57,376 nucleotides of DNA, from NCBI RefSeq assembly GCF_027853915.1, contig NZ_JAQGLA010000043.1, positions 1 through 57,376 of the forward strand, written 5' to 3'. The DNA is from Saccharopolyspora oryzae. Its GTDB lineage: Bacteria; Actinomycetota; Actinomycetes; Mycobacteriales; Pseudonocardiaceae. Below are positions 1 to 8,428 of the stretch, piece by piece (positions within the stretch are counted from its first letter, which is position 1; every line of letters starts with the position of its first letter). The notes beneath the pieces were generated by a model that ran no database searches, was not told the origin of the DNA, and worked only from the letters and a program-made list of their open reading frames with translations. The translations under genes were made by a program, and so were the position numbers.

Positions 1-119
1 CTGGCGAGGACGGCCCAGCCGCCGTGTATTGGCATACATAAGGGTGGGCACCCGGAGTCCAGGCGGGCGCTGAGGTTCCGCTACCGGCACCGCCACGCAG
101 GACGAGGATGGAAAAACCT

Positions 120-133
120 CATTGAATTTGCGT
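120..133. repeat. Half copy of a dispersed CATTGAATTTGCGT element
   Basis: This 14-base word occurs again at 53441-53454, where it forms the right arm of a perfect 15-bp inverted repeat. Here only the one arm is present, 24 bases beyond the end of the ferredoxin reductase gene. Nothing else in bases 1-156 was recognised. Whether this is a decayed copy of a repeat unit or chance cannot be decided from one window. Confidence 0.35.
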
Positions 134-156
134 CTCCCGGTCGGGTGGGGCTGCCG

Positions 157-1428
157 TCAGGTGGTCGAGGGCTCGGTCTCGTTCGCCGCGGTGTTGGTCT
201 GCTGCTTGGCGTAGGACTTGAGGTCGAAGGCCGGGTCGGCTGCTTGTTCCGGGGTGAGGGGGAGGCCCTTCGCCAGGAGGCGGCGCGCGGCTACGTGGTC
301 GGCGGGTTGGTTAGCGGACTCGACCGCTGCCAGGCTGCCGTCGCGGAAGCGGAAGATCGAGCACCTCCCGGCATCGGTGTCTCCGCGGAGGATGTTCTCG
401 TCGCCGGGCAGTCCGAGTCCGGCGATCTGCAGCCGCAGATCTCCCTGGTTGCTCCAGAACCACGGAACGTCCTGGTAGGGCGCAGGCCCGTCGAGGATCA
501 CGCGGGCGACGTGCCGGGCCTGGTCGGTGGCGTTCTGCACGGATTCCAGCCGGCTGCGCGCCCCGAGGTGGTGGCTGGGGAAGTTGGCGCAGTCGCCGAT
601 CGCGTAGATGCGCTCGTCGTCGGTTCGCAGCGAGGCGTCGACGACCACGCCGTCGTCCACGGAGAGCCCCGCCTGCTCGGCGAGTTCCACGCGCGGCGTG
701 ACACCGACGCCCACCAGGACGAGGTCGGCCGGATACCGCCTGCCCAGCGAGCTGACCACCGCTGCGACCCGGCCGTCGCAGCCCTGGAACGACTCGACGC
801 CTTCGCCGACCCGCAGATCGATGCCCGCTCGCCGGTGCGCGTCGGCCACGAAGTCCGACAGCGGCGCGGACAGCACTCGTCGCATCGGTCGTTCCGCCGA
901 TTCCAGCACCGTCACGTCGACACCGCGTTTGCGGGCCGCTGCGGCGAATTCGAGCCCGATGAACCCCGCACCGACCACCACCGCGGAGCGGGCTTGGTCG
1001 AGGTCCGCGCGGACGGCGCGCGCCTCGGCCAGCGTGCGCAGGTGGTGGACGCCGTCGAGGTCGCCGCCCGGAACCCGCAGCGTCCGGTTGGCCGACCCGG
1101 TGGCCAGCACCAGGTGGGAGTACGGCAGGACAGCGCCGCTGTCGAGGACCACCTCGCGCCGCGCCCGATCGATCGCCGTGGCGCGCGATCCGATCCGCAC
1201 GTCGACGTCGATCCCGGTGAAGTGGTCGGCGGCGCGGATGGGCAGCGGTGCGGGTTCACCGCCGGGACGCAGGTAGTCCTTCGACAGGGGCGGGCGCTGG
1301 TACGGCGGGTCCTCCTCCTCGCCCACGACGGTGATGGCAGCGGTGCACCCCGCAGCACGCAGTGAATCGGCGACTTGGAGCCCACCCAAGCCGGCACCGA
1401 CGATGACGACGCGATCCGGTGCGGTCAA
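157..1428 (-). CDS. NAD(P)H-dependent ferredoxin reductase (P450 redox partner)
   Basis: FAD-dependent reductase of the putidaredoxin/rubredoxin reductase type; it would pass electrons from NAD(P)H to the adjacent ferredoxin in the cytoplasm. The 423-residue protein has the FAD dinucleotide motif GAGLGG at residues 11-16, the NAD motif GAGFIG at 153-158, and the second FAD motif with YAIGDCA before an RLESVQNA segment typical of the family. Length is normal. The start is TTG at 1428, three bases after the ferredoxin stop, so it is probably translationally coupled; the ribosome site is weak. It is the last gene of the P450-ferredoxin-reductase operon. Family assignment is firm; the P450 partnership is inferred from gene order. 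Confidence 0.93.
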   Translation of the reverse strand: MTAPDRVVIVGAGLGGLQVADSLRAAGCTAAITVVGEEEDPPYQRPPLSKDYLRPGGEPAPLPIRAADHFTGIDVDVRIGSRATAIDRARREVVLDSGAVLPYSHLVLATGSANRTLRVPGGDLDGVHHLRTLAEARAVRADLDQARSAVVVGAGFIGLEFAAAARKRGVDVTVLESAERPMRRVLSAPLSDFVADAHRRAGIDLRVGEGVESFQGCDGRVAAVVSSLGRRYPADLVLVGVGVTPRVELAEQAGLSVDDGVVVDASLRTDDERIYAIGDCANFPSHHLGARSRLESVQNATDQARHVARVILDGPAPYQDVPWFWSNQGDLRLQIAGLGLPGDENILRGDTDAGRCSIFRFRDGSLAAVESANQPADHVAARRLLAKGLPLTPEQAADPAFDLKSYAKQQTNTAANETEPSTT

Positions 1429-1431
1429 CGG

Positions 1432-1758
1432 TCACACCTGCCCGGCGGGGACGTCGACGTCGATCTGCTCCGCGTCCACGCCGAGCGCGATCTGGCAGCC
1501 CAGCCGACTGCGCTGCTCATCGCGGGGCGCAGCAGTGCATTCGAGCATCTCCTCCTCGTCCTCGCCGATCTCCGGCAGGCCGTCGAGGAACGGCTCGCGG
1601 ACGTACACGTGGCAGGTCGCGCACATGGCCTGCCCGCCGCATTCCCCGACGATGCCGCGCACGCCGTTGCTCACCGCAGCCCGCATGATGCTGGTTCCGG
1701 ACTCCGCCTCCACGGCGTCCACGGTCCCGTCCTGGTGGTGGAAGTTCACCTTTGCCAT
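1432..1758 (-). CDS. 2Fe-2S ferredoxin, adrenodoxin/putidaredoxin type
   Basis: Small (108 aa) electron carrier between the reductase and the P450. The four cluster ligands are C40, C46, C49 and C88, spaced C-x5-C-x2-C-x38-C, and the last lies in the RLGCQI context typical of vertebrate-type ferredoxins. The acidic stretch around residues 64-73 matches the partner-binding helix of this family. ATG at 1758 is preceded by GGAGAA. It lies between the P450 (47 bases upstream) and the reductase (3 bases downstream), all on the minus strand. Confidence 0.95.
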   Translation of the reverse strand: MAKVNFHHQDGTVDAVEAESGTSIMRAAVSNGVRGIVGECGGQAMCATCHVYVREPFLDGLPEIGEDEEEMLECTAAPRDEQRSRLGCQIALGVDAEQIDVDVPAGQV

Positions 1759-1805
1759 GGGAAGTTCTCCTCGCTAGTCCTGCCCTGGGTTCGACAAACG
1801 GCTCA

Positions 1806-3002
1806 TCACCACAGCACCGGGAGCTGGAGCACGCCGCGGAACACCCACCCGCCCGCTCGCGCCGGTGCGTCCGGGTCCAGGCGCAGGTTCGGCAGCGCGT
1901 CGAACAGGCGCGGCATGGCGACACCCACGACGGAGGCGCGGGCGACCCAGGCACCGGCGCAGAAGTGGTTCCCGCCGCCGAAGGCGAGGTGCGGTTGCTT
2001 GGGGCGGTTGATGTCGTAGCGCTCCGGGTCGTCGAAGACCTTCGGATCCCGGTTGGCGGCGCCCACGACCACGCCGAGTCGGGCGCCCTTCGGCACCAGC
2101 ACGCCTTCGAGAACGGTGTCCCGGGTGGATTCCCGGGGGTACATGCCGATGGGAGCGACCCAGCGGATGGACTCCTCGAACGCGGTGGACCACAGCGACG
2201 GTTCGGCCAGCACCTGCGCGAGCTGGTCCGGGTTGGACAGCAACGCCCACACCGTCGTGCCCAGCGCGTCCCGCGGCTCGTTGAGCCCGCCGCCGATGGT
2301 CATCTTCAGGTTGGCGCGGATCGCTTCCAGGGGGATCGGCAGGTGGGCCAGCCCGGACAGCAGGCTGTGATCGGGATTGTCCCGCAGGTGCGGCAGCATC
2401 TCGTCGATCGCGGCGTCGACCTCGCGCGACGACCGTTCGGCCTCGGCCCACACGTCGGGGTCGTCGGCGTAGTTCCCGGTCCCGTCGATCAGCGTTTGCG
2501 ACCAGCGCTGGAGATCTTCCTGCGTCGCGTTGTGGAAACCCATGATGATCCGCAGGTTCTCGGCGGCGTAGGGCGCGGCGAACTCGGCGATGAGATCGGC
2601 GCCGGGACCGGCCTCTTCCAGGCGCTCCAAGTACGTCGCGCAGTTCTGCTCGAAGACCGCGTTCCAGTGCCGCTTGATCGTGTTCGGCCGGAGCACTCCG
2701 CCGTAGGACTTGCGGTCGACGTCGTGCGCGGGGTCGTCCTTGCGGAGCATGCTGTGCCCCATCGCCCGCTTCATGAGCGAGCCGGATTCGTCCGCGGAGA
2801 AGCGCTCCTGGTCCTGCTCGATGGTGTGGCAGGCGGCGTAGTCGGTCACCATGTACCGGTTCACCGCGGGAACCCAGTGCACCGGTGCTTCGGCGCGCAT
2901 CCGCTGGTAGAGGGGGAAGGGATCGGCGTGCAGCTCCGGGATGGTGACCCAGTCCGCGACCGGGACCGGGCGGGCCTGCGTCGAATCGACCGTCGGCGTC
3001 AT
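1806..3002 (-). CDS. Cytochrome P450
   Basis: Haem-thiolate monooxygenase of 398 aa, soluble bacterial type. The haem-binding loop FGGGNHFCAG carries the proximal cysteine C348; the ExxR pair is E277/R280 in EESIR. The I-helix reads GGGLNEPRD at 237-245, so the usual acid-threonine pair of (A/G)Gx(D/E)T is replaced by N-E. This variant probably alters oxygen activation or reflects a particular subfamily. I chose ATG at 3002 because GGAGG lies about 9 bases upstream; an in-frame start further upstream would run into the promoter region. First gene of a P450-ferredoxin-reductase operon and divergent from a LysR regulator. The substrate cannot be read from the sequence. Confidence 0.95.
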   Translation of the reverse strand: MTPTVDSTQARPVPVADWVTIPELHADPFPLYQRMRAEAPVHWVPAVNRYMVTDYAACHTIEQDQERFSADESGSLMKRAMGHSMLRKDDPAHDVDRKSYGGVLRPNTIKRHWNAVFEQNCATYLERLEEAGPGADLIAEFAAPYAAENLRIIMGFHNATQEDLQRWSQTLIDGTGNYADDPDVWAEAERSSREVDAAIDEMLPHLRDNPDHSLLSGLAHLPIPLEAIRANLKMTIGGGLNEPRDALGTTVWALLSNPDQLAQVLAEPSLWSTAFEESIRWVAPIGMYPRESTRDTVLEGVLVPKGARLGVVVGAANRDPKVFDDPERYDINRPKQPHLAFGGGNHFCAGAWVARASVVGVAMPRLFDALPNLRLDPDAPARAGGWVFRGVLQLPVLW

Positions 3003-3145
3003 CGTTGACTGCCTCCACTTCGTCGAGGATCGCCTGCGAGCCTCGCATCGCGGATCAGCGCATGTAAACTTCAAAGTTGTTCGATATATCCACTACTGAG
3101 TAGTGTTTCCGGACTGGCCTGTGCAGATCGGTCCGGGAGGCGGCG
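3003..3145. promoter_or_regulatory. Divergent promoter region of P450 operon and LysR gene
   Basis: The 143-base gap holds two perfect inverted repeats: AACTT-CA-AAGTT at 3067-3078 and CACTAC-TGA-GTAGTG at 3091-3105, with an AT-rich CGATATATC between them. Both are natural candidates for the binding sites of the divergent LysR protein. Neither fits T-N11-A exactly in its best register, so the assignment is by position and symmetry. Promoter hexamers could not be fixed with confidence. Confidence 0.5.
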
Positions 3146-4096
3146 GTGGCCAACTACACGCTTCGGCAGCTGGCGTACTTCGTCGCTGTCGCGGAAACAG
3201 GTTCGATCTCGGGAGCAGCGGGCGGGTTGCACGTCTCGCCCACGGCAGTCGCATCAGCGCTCACCGAACTGGAGAAGGTCTTCGGCACCCAACTCGTGGT
3301 GCGCCGCAAAGCCCACGGGGTGTCGTTGACGCCGTCCGGGAGCTACCTGCACTCCCGCGCCGCGGACCTGCTGCGCCAGGCCGACGACCTGGAGCTCAAC
3401 GTCGCCAGCGGGGGAGCGGAGCTCAACGGTCCCCTGGTGATCGGCTGCTACTCCACCGTCGCGCCGACCGTGGTGCCGCCGCTGCTGGAGTGGTTCGCCG
3501 ACAACCATCCGAAGGTGCAGGTGCGGGTGCTGGAAGGCAGCCAGGTGGAGCTGCCGAACCGGCTGCTCGCCGGTGAGCTGGAGCTGGCGGTGGTGTACGA
3601 CCTGAACCTCCCGACGGGCCTGAACTCCGTGGTGCTCTACGAAGCCCCGGCCTACGTCCTCCTGCCCGCCGACCACCGCCTGGCGAACCGGCCGGCGGTG
3701 TCGCTGCGGGAATTGGCGGACGAACCGATGATCCTGCTCGACGTGCCGCCGGCGGCGCAGCACACCATGGCCCTCTTCGACCGCGCCGGCGTGGAGCCGA
3801 ACGTCGCCCTGCGGGCGTCGGACTTCGAGCTGACCCGTTCGCTGGTCGCGCGCGGGATGGGGTACGCGATCCTGATCCAGCGGCCCGTCGTCGGCCAGTC
3901 CTACGAGGGATTGCCCGTGGTGGTCAAGGAGATCCGGCCGGCAGTGCGGCCGATCCGGGTGAAGGCGGTCTGGCCGGAGACCGTTCGGCTGACCGATCGG
4001 GGCCGGGCGCTGCTCGACTTCGCGCGCGACGCGGGCTTCGGGAACGCGCAACGGGGCAGGATTCCGGGCGAGACCTCGGTCGTCGTGCGGAGCTAG
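3146..4096 (+). CDS. LysR-family transcriptional regulator
   Basis: LTTR of 316 aa. The N-terminal winged helix (about residues 1-62) reads TLRQLAYFVAVAETGS then SPTAVASALTELEKVFG, followed by the effector-binding domain to the C-terminus. GTG at 3146 is used, with GGGAGG at 3135-3140 just upstream. It is transcribed divergently from the P450/ferredoxin/reductase operon 143 bases away, the classical arrangement for an LTTR and its target. Its effector-binding half closely resembles that of the second LysR at 28020-28949 (shared SLRELADEPxILLD block), suggesting related ligands. The target is inferred from position. Confidence 0.93.
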   Translation: MANYTLRQLAYFVAVAETGSISGAAGGLHVSPTAVASALTELEKVFGTQLVVRRKAHGVSLTPSGSYLHSRAADLLRQADDLELNVASGGAELNGPLVIGCYSTVAPTVVPPLLEWFADNHPKVQVRVLEGSQVELPNRLLAGELELAVVYDLNLPTGLNSVVLYEAPAYVLLPADHRLANRPAVSLRELADEPMILLDVPPAAQHTMALFDRAGVEPNVALRASDFELTRSLVARGMGYAILIQRPVVGQSYEGLPVVVKEIRPAVRPIRVKAVWPETVRLTDRGRALLDFARDAGFGNAQRGRIPGETSVVVRS

Positions 4097-4114
4097 CGCG
4101 GGGAACGCGCTCGA

Positions 4115-4152
4115 CGACACCGGCGCGGTGGAGGTCCACAGCGCCGGTGTCG
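4115..4152. terminator. Bidirectional terminator between LysR and PhoX-like genes
   Basis: Perfect 12-bp stem CGACACCGGCGC (4115-4126) with GCGCCGGTGTCG (4141-4152). The loop can itself pair GTGGA with TCCAC, extending the hairpin. It sits between two convergent stop codons (4096 and 4164). There is no T-run, as is usual in high-GC actinomycetes. Confidence 0.8.
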
Positions 4153-4163
4153 CGGGGGAGCCG

Positions 4164-5588
4164 TCAGGCGCGGGGGCCGCCCGCGTTCGACGGGGTGCCC
4201 GGGGCGTGGAACGGGCCGGTGATCGCGAAGACGTGACCCGGCGACTGGATGTTGGCGAACAGCATCCGGCCGTCCTCGGTGAAGGTCGGGCCGGTGAACT
4301 CCTTGTCGACGCTCACCTCGTTGCGCGCCATCGGGTAGCTGTCGCCCTCCTTGGTGATGCCGACGAGGTGCTGGATGCCCTCGCCGTCCTCGGCGAGGAT
4401 CAGACCGCCGTTCGGGTCGACGACGATGTTGTCGGGACCGTCGAAGTTCGCGTCCTCACCGGGGTTCGGGTTCACCTTGAAGATGGTCTTCAGGGTGACG
4501 GTTTCGGTGGCCGGGTCGTAGAACCACACCTGGCCGTCGTGCTCGTTGGCGCTGCCGTCGCTCGCCCGGGCGTAGCTGGCGACGAAGTAGTGGCCGCCGT
4601 CGCCGAAGTAGGCGCCCTCGAGCTTGTGGCTGGAGGTGACCTCACCCGCGCCGAACTGCTTGCGGATCGAGACCTCGGTGGCGAGCCGGTCCGGGATCCC
4701 GACCCACTTCACGCCGTAGCGGGTGCCCGGCTGGGTGGCCTCCGACAGGTCGGCGATCCGCTTGGTGCCCAGGTAGCAGACCATCACCTCCAGGGTGCCG
4801 GCGGTGTCACCGCCCTCGGAGAGCGCCAGCTCCCGCAGCGCACCCTTGCCTCCGGTGAAGCCGGCCGGCGGGGTCCACCGGTAGTAGAGGCCGTTCGGGT
4901 TGCCCGCGTCCTCGGTGAGGTAGATGCGGTTGTCGGCCGGGTCGAGGCTGATCGCCTCGTGCGAGAAGCGGCCGAGGAACTTCAGCGGCACCGGGTTCAG
5001 GTTGGCCTCGCGGTCGAAGGCGTCGACCTCGAAGCACCAGCCGTGGTCGTGCTGGAAGGCGCCACCGGCGCGCTGCTCGGTCTCCTCGCAGGTGATCCAG
5101 GTGTCCCACGGGGTGCGGCCACCGGCGCAGTTGTTGTGGGTGCCTGCCAGGCTGACGTACTCGTTGACCCGGTTGCCCTCGGCGTCCACGACGATGTTGG
5201 TGGTGCCACCGCCTGCGCCTGGGTCGAAGGTCAGGCCGTCCACTGTGGGCACCCGGTACGGTTCGCTGCCGCCGACCTCGTGGTTGTTGACGAGCACGAG
5301 CTGCCCATCGCCCTCGAAGATGGCGGTGCCGTCGGGGTCGGACGGGGTCGGCTCACCGGACTCCAGCTTGGTGACGCCGGTCTCGGCCACGATCTTGTAC
5401 GAGAACCCCTCCGGCAGCGACAGGATGCCGGCCGGGTCCGGGACCAGGGGCCCGTAGCCGGCGACCCGCCGGGTCATCGCCGAAGCGGCGGGCGAGGCGA
5501 TCGCCTCCACGCTGCCGGCGACCACGATGCTGAACACGCCTGCGGCGCCGGCGCGGAGGACGTCGCGGCGGGACATCGGTGCGGTCAA
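4164..5588 (-). CDS. Secreted PhoX/DUF839-family protein
   Basis: Protein of the PhoX-like beta-propeller family (DUF839), whose characterised members are calcium- and iron-dependent secreted alkaline phosphatases. A Tat signal is clear: MSRRDVLRAG followed by a hydrophobic stretch and ASPAASA. Landmarks of the family include HNNCAGG, TWITCEE, and the repeated propeller strands LVLVNNHEVGG and GGLILAEDGEG. I prefer the TTG start at 5588, which has GAGGGAG about 6 bases upstream; the ATG at 5576 is 18 bases from that site. About 474 aa. It lies downstream of a secreted phosphoesterase on the same strand but behind a strong hairpin. Phosphatase activity is inferred from the family; some members may be non-enzymatic. 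Confidence 0.85.
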   Translation of the reverse strand: MTAPMSRRDVLRAGAAGVFSIVVAGSVEAIASPAASAMTRRVAGYGPLVPDPAGILSLPEGFSYKIVAETGVTKLESGEPTPSDPDGTAIFEGDGQLVLVNNHEVGGSEPYRVPTVDGLTFDPGAGGGTTNIVVDAEGNRVNEYVSLAGTHNNCAGGRTPWDTWITCEETEQRAGGAFQHDHGWCFEVDAFDREANLNPVPLKFLGRFSHEAISLDPADNRIYLTEDAGNPNGLYYRWTPPAGFTGGKGALRELALSEGGDTAGTLEVMVCYLGTKRIADLSEATQPGTRYGVKWVGIPDRLATEVSIRKQFGAGEVTSSHKLEGAYFGDGGHYFVASYARASDGSANEHDGQVWFYDPATETVTLKTIFKVNPNPGEDANFDGPDNIVVDPNGGLILAEDGEGIQHLVGITKEGDSYPMARNEVSVDKEFTGPTFTEDGRMLFANIQSPGHVFAITGPFHAPGTPSNAGGPRA

Positions 5589-5622
5589 GACAGTCTCCCT
5601 CGGTAGTGCTGATTTCCTGCCG

Positions 5623-5660
5623 CGGGGCCCGCTGCCGGGAACGCCGGGCAGCGGGCCCCG
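5623..5660 (-). terminator. Strong hairpin after the phosphoesterase gene
   Basis: Perfect 14-bp stem CGGGGCCCGCTGCC (5623-5636) with GGCAGCGGGCCCCG (5647-5660), and a 10-base loop. It lies 20 bases after the stop of the 5680-8421 gene and just before the PhoX-like start, so it should end or attenuate the upstream transcript. Confidence 0.75.
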
Positions 5661-5679
5661 GTGACTGGATCGACTTGCG

Positions 5680-8421
5680 TCAGCCGTCGGTGTCCCGGGC
5701 GGGGATCGCCGCACCCGGTACGTCGGCCGGGGCGTAGAACGTGTTCTCACCCGGGAACGGCTTCTGCCACCCGGTCGCCTCGTACCAGCCGAGGTGGTTC
5801 AGCTGCGCGGGGTTGAACGCGTCGACCTTGTCGGCCGTCCCGTTCGCCTGCTGCTGGGCCTTCCAGTCGGCCCACTGCGCCGCGAGTTGCTGCTTGTCGG
5901 CGGGCACCGAGGTGGTCGTCATCGCCGGCTGGGCCGGAACGTCCGCGCCGCACTCGGGCATCGTCTTCAGCCCGTCGGTCAGCGGCACCTGGTTGGGCAC
6001 CGCGTTGTACGGCGTGAAGTCGGCGTGCGGGGTGAACGCCTGGCTCATCGGCGAAGCCGCGGTGTCCTTCTGGTTCATCGGCTGGATGCCGAGGATCTGC
6101 TCCACGGTGCGGAGCATGGTGATCTGGCTGCCGTAGTGGTTGTCCACCACGCCGTGGTTGGCCCACGGGCTGATGATCTGGACCGGCGCGCGGTGGCCGT
6201 CGACGTGGTCGGCGGCGGCCTGCGAGTCGTCCTCGACCACGAAGATGGCGGTCTCGGCCCAGTACTTGCTGTGCGAGATCGTGTCCACCAGCTTGCCGAG
6301 CGCGAGGTCGTTGTCGGCGACCTGGGCGGGACCGTTGGTCGCACCACCGGTGTGGTCGTTGGACAGCCACATCATGTTGAGGTTGGCCGGACCGTTCTTC
6401 TCGAAGTCCTGCTTCCAGACCTCGTACTTGTAGACGTCCGGGACGTTCAGGTCGAACTGCGGGAAGCCCGGCACCGACACCTCGTTCAGCGACGGGATCG
6501 CCGAACCGGTCTTGATCGGGTAGGCGCTGGGCTGCCCGGTCGCGGCCATGTTCTTCGCGTCGCACCAGTACGTCTGCCAGGTCGCCCCGGCGGGCTTCTG
6601 CTCGAAGTTCAGGAACTCGCCGAAGTTCTTGACGGACTTGCCCGCGTTCTTCGCGCCGGTCCAGATGAAGCCCGACCGCTGGTGTCCCAGCACGTCGTTC
6701 TCGGTGTCGTAGCTGCGGATGTACTCGCCCGCGGTCGACTCGGTGTACTCCGGGTTGTCCGCCTGCGTCACGAAGTTGTGGCCTTCGGCGGAGTTGGTGC
6801 CGGTGTCGTAGATGTTGTCGTACAGGCCGAACTGGCCGGCCAGCGCGTGGTTGTTCGGCGTGACCCGCTGACCGTAGGAGGCCAGCGACGGGTCGCCGTT
6901 GCCCTGCGGCATGTCGCCGAACATCTGGTCGTAGGTGCGGTTCTCCTTGACGACCCAGTACACGTACTTGATCGTCGAGGGGTCGCCGAGCCGGACCGGA
7001 ACCGGCACCGGCGGCACCGAGCCGGTGCCGGTGGTCTTGGCCAGCGAGTTGCCGCGCCAGCCGTTCTGGGTGAACACCTTGCCGGTCTCGCCCTTGATCA
7101 CGTCATCGCTGGGCAGCGCGAAGTGCGTCAGGCTCGACGTGGTGTCGTGCGTGCGGTGCTGGTTGGTGGTCGACCGACGGGCGTCGATGCCGCGAGTGTT
7201 CGACACGACGATCTCGCCGCCGACCTGGGCGATCTCCGACGGGGCGTAGTCGGTCGGCAGCAGGCCCACGAAGCCGGCCGGCTCCACCGGGTTGGCGTAC
7301 TTGTACACCGCGACCGCGTTGGCCCGGCCCAGGGTCACCAGCAGGTGGCCGTCGTCGGTCAGCGTCGTCGCGGTCGGCCCGTACCCGACCGAGGCGTCGG
7401 CCCACGGCTGCGTCGCGATGGTCTGGGCGACCTTGCCGCTGGCCATGTCGATGACCGACACGGTGTCCGAGAAGGTGTTGGTGACGAACAGCGCGCCGTT
7501 CTTCGCGTACAGCGAGGTCGGGTGCAAGCCCACGTCGATGCTGGCCGGCGCGGCGGCCGGGTCGGCGACGTCGATGACGCTGACAGTGCCGGTGGTGGCG
7601 GAACCGGTGTCGCCGTTGGCCGGCACCTGGGTGCCGTAGGAGTTCATCGTCGTCTCGCCCGGCTGCGCCGGACGACCGCCCTCGTTGCTCACGTACAGCT
7701 TGCCGCCGGCGAGGAGCACGTCCCGCGGGGCGGTGCCCACGGTCCAGCTCCGCGTGATCGCCCCGGTCGCGACGTCGATCGCGACCACCCGGTTCTGGCC
7801 GTTGACCGCCGAGTACACCGTCGAGCCGTCGGGCGAGAACACCGCCTCGCCGACCAGCGCGCGCTTGCCGTCGACCGCGGCGACGGGCACGAACGCCGGG
7901 TTCGCCAGCGTTCCGTCGGGGTTCACGGTGAACTTGCGGTACCCGTCGGCCTGGCCCAGCCACAGCGACTTGCCGTCGGGGGAGTACGTCGGGCCTTCCT
8001 GCCCGATGTCGTTGCCCGGGATCCGGAGGTTCGCGGCTGCGTTGTTGCCGATCAGCTGCTGGACCTTGTAGCTCTTGAGGTCCACGATGGACAGTGCCAT
8101 GCCGCCGTCGGTGATGGACGCCGCCATGTGCGTGCCGTCGGGGCTGATCGCCGAGGACATGATCTTGCCGTTGTTGATGACCATGCGCTCGCCGTAGGGG
8201 GCGAGGTACTGGTCGGAGGAGATGACCAGGCCGTTGTCGGTGGTCTGGCCCACCTGGTCGGTCCCGAACAGCTCGGTCTGGGCGAATCCGATGCCGGTGC
8301 CGGTGATGGCGACGACTACCGCCGATGCGCCTGCTGCGGCGAGGCGCACCGGACGGCCACCTCGCCAGGGGAACCGGGAACCGGTGCCCTCGGAGCGCCG
8401 ACGATGACGCGTTACGTGCAT
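5680..8421 (-). CDS. Secreted bifunctional YncE-like beta-propeller / phosphoesterase protein
   Basis: Large 913-aa exported protein. After an Arg-rich start and a hydrophobic segment (about 27-48) comes a YVTN-type beta-propeller to about residue 430, with repeated ISPDGT, FSPDGSTVYSAV and VSVID strands. A phosphoesterase domain of the alkaline-phosphatase fold follows (YWVVKENRTYDQMFGDMPQG, then TGTNSAEGHNF, SNDHTGG and VVEDDSQAAADHVDGH). This architecture is known as the bifunctional YncE/alkaline phosphatase family; substrates are unproven. ATG at 8421 uses AAGGGA lying in the last codons of the upstream ABC permease gene, only 7 bases away, so translation is coupled to the ABC transporter. 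A terminator hairpin follows. Confidence 0.9.
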   Translation of the reverse strand: MHVTRHRRRSEGTGSRFPWRGGRPVRLAAAGASAVVVAITGTGIGFAQTELFGTDQVGQTTDNGLVISSDQYLAPYGERMVINNGKIMSSAISPDGTHMAASITDGGMALSIVDLKSYKVQQLIGNNAAANLRIPGNDIGQEGPTYSPDGKSLWLGQADGYRKFTVNPDGTLANPAFVPVAAVDGKRALVGEAVFSPDGSTVYSAVNGQNRVVAIDVATGAITRSWTVGTAPRDVLLAGGKLYVSNEGGRPAQPGETTMNSYGTQVPANGDTGSATTGTVSVIDVADPAAAPASIDVGLHPTSLYAKNGALFVTNTFSDTVSVIDMASGKVAQTIATQPWADASVGYGPTATTLTDDGHLLVTLGRANAVAVYKYANPVEPAGFVGLLPTDYAPSEIAQVGGEIVVSNTRGIDARRSTTNQHRTHDTTSSLTHFALPSDDVIKGETGKVFTQNGWRGNSLAKTTGTGSVPPVPVPVRLGDPSTIKYVYWVVKENRTYDQMFGDMPQGNGDPSLASYGQRVTPNNHALAGQFGLYDNIYDTGTNSAEGHNFVTQADNPEYTESTAGEYIRSYDTENDVLGHQRSGFIWTGAKNAGKSVKNFGEFLNFEQKPAGATWQTYWCDAKNMAATGQPSAYPIKTGSAIPSLNEVSVPGFPQFDLNVPDVYKYEVWKQDFEKNGPANLNMMWLSNDHTGGATNGPAQVADNDLALGKLVDTISHSKYWAETAIFVVEDDSQAAADHVDGHRAPVQIISPWANHGVVDNHYGSQITMLRTVEQILGIQPMNQKDTAASPMSQAFTPHADFTPYNAVPNQVPLTDGLKTMPECGADVPAQPAMTTTSVPADKQQLAAQWADWKAQQQANGTADKVDAFNPAQLNHLGWYEATGWQKPFPGENTFYAPADVPGAAIPARDTDG

Positions 8422-8428
8422 TGCGTGG

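Noticed and set aside
3091..3105. CACTAC-TGA-GTAGTG as a canonical LysR T-N11-A box
   Set aside because: In its symmetric register the bases at that spacing are A-N11-T, so it is reported only as a positional candidate.
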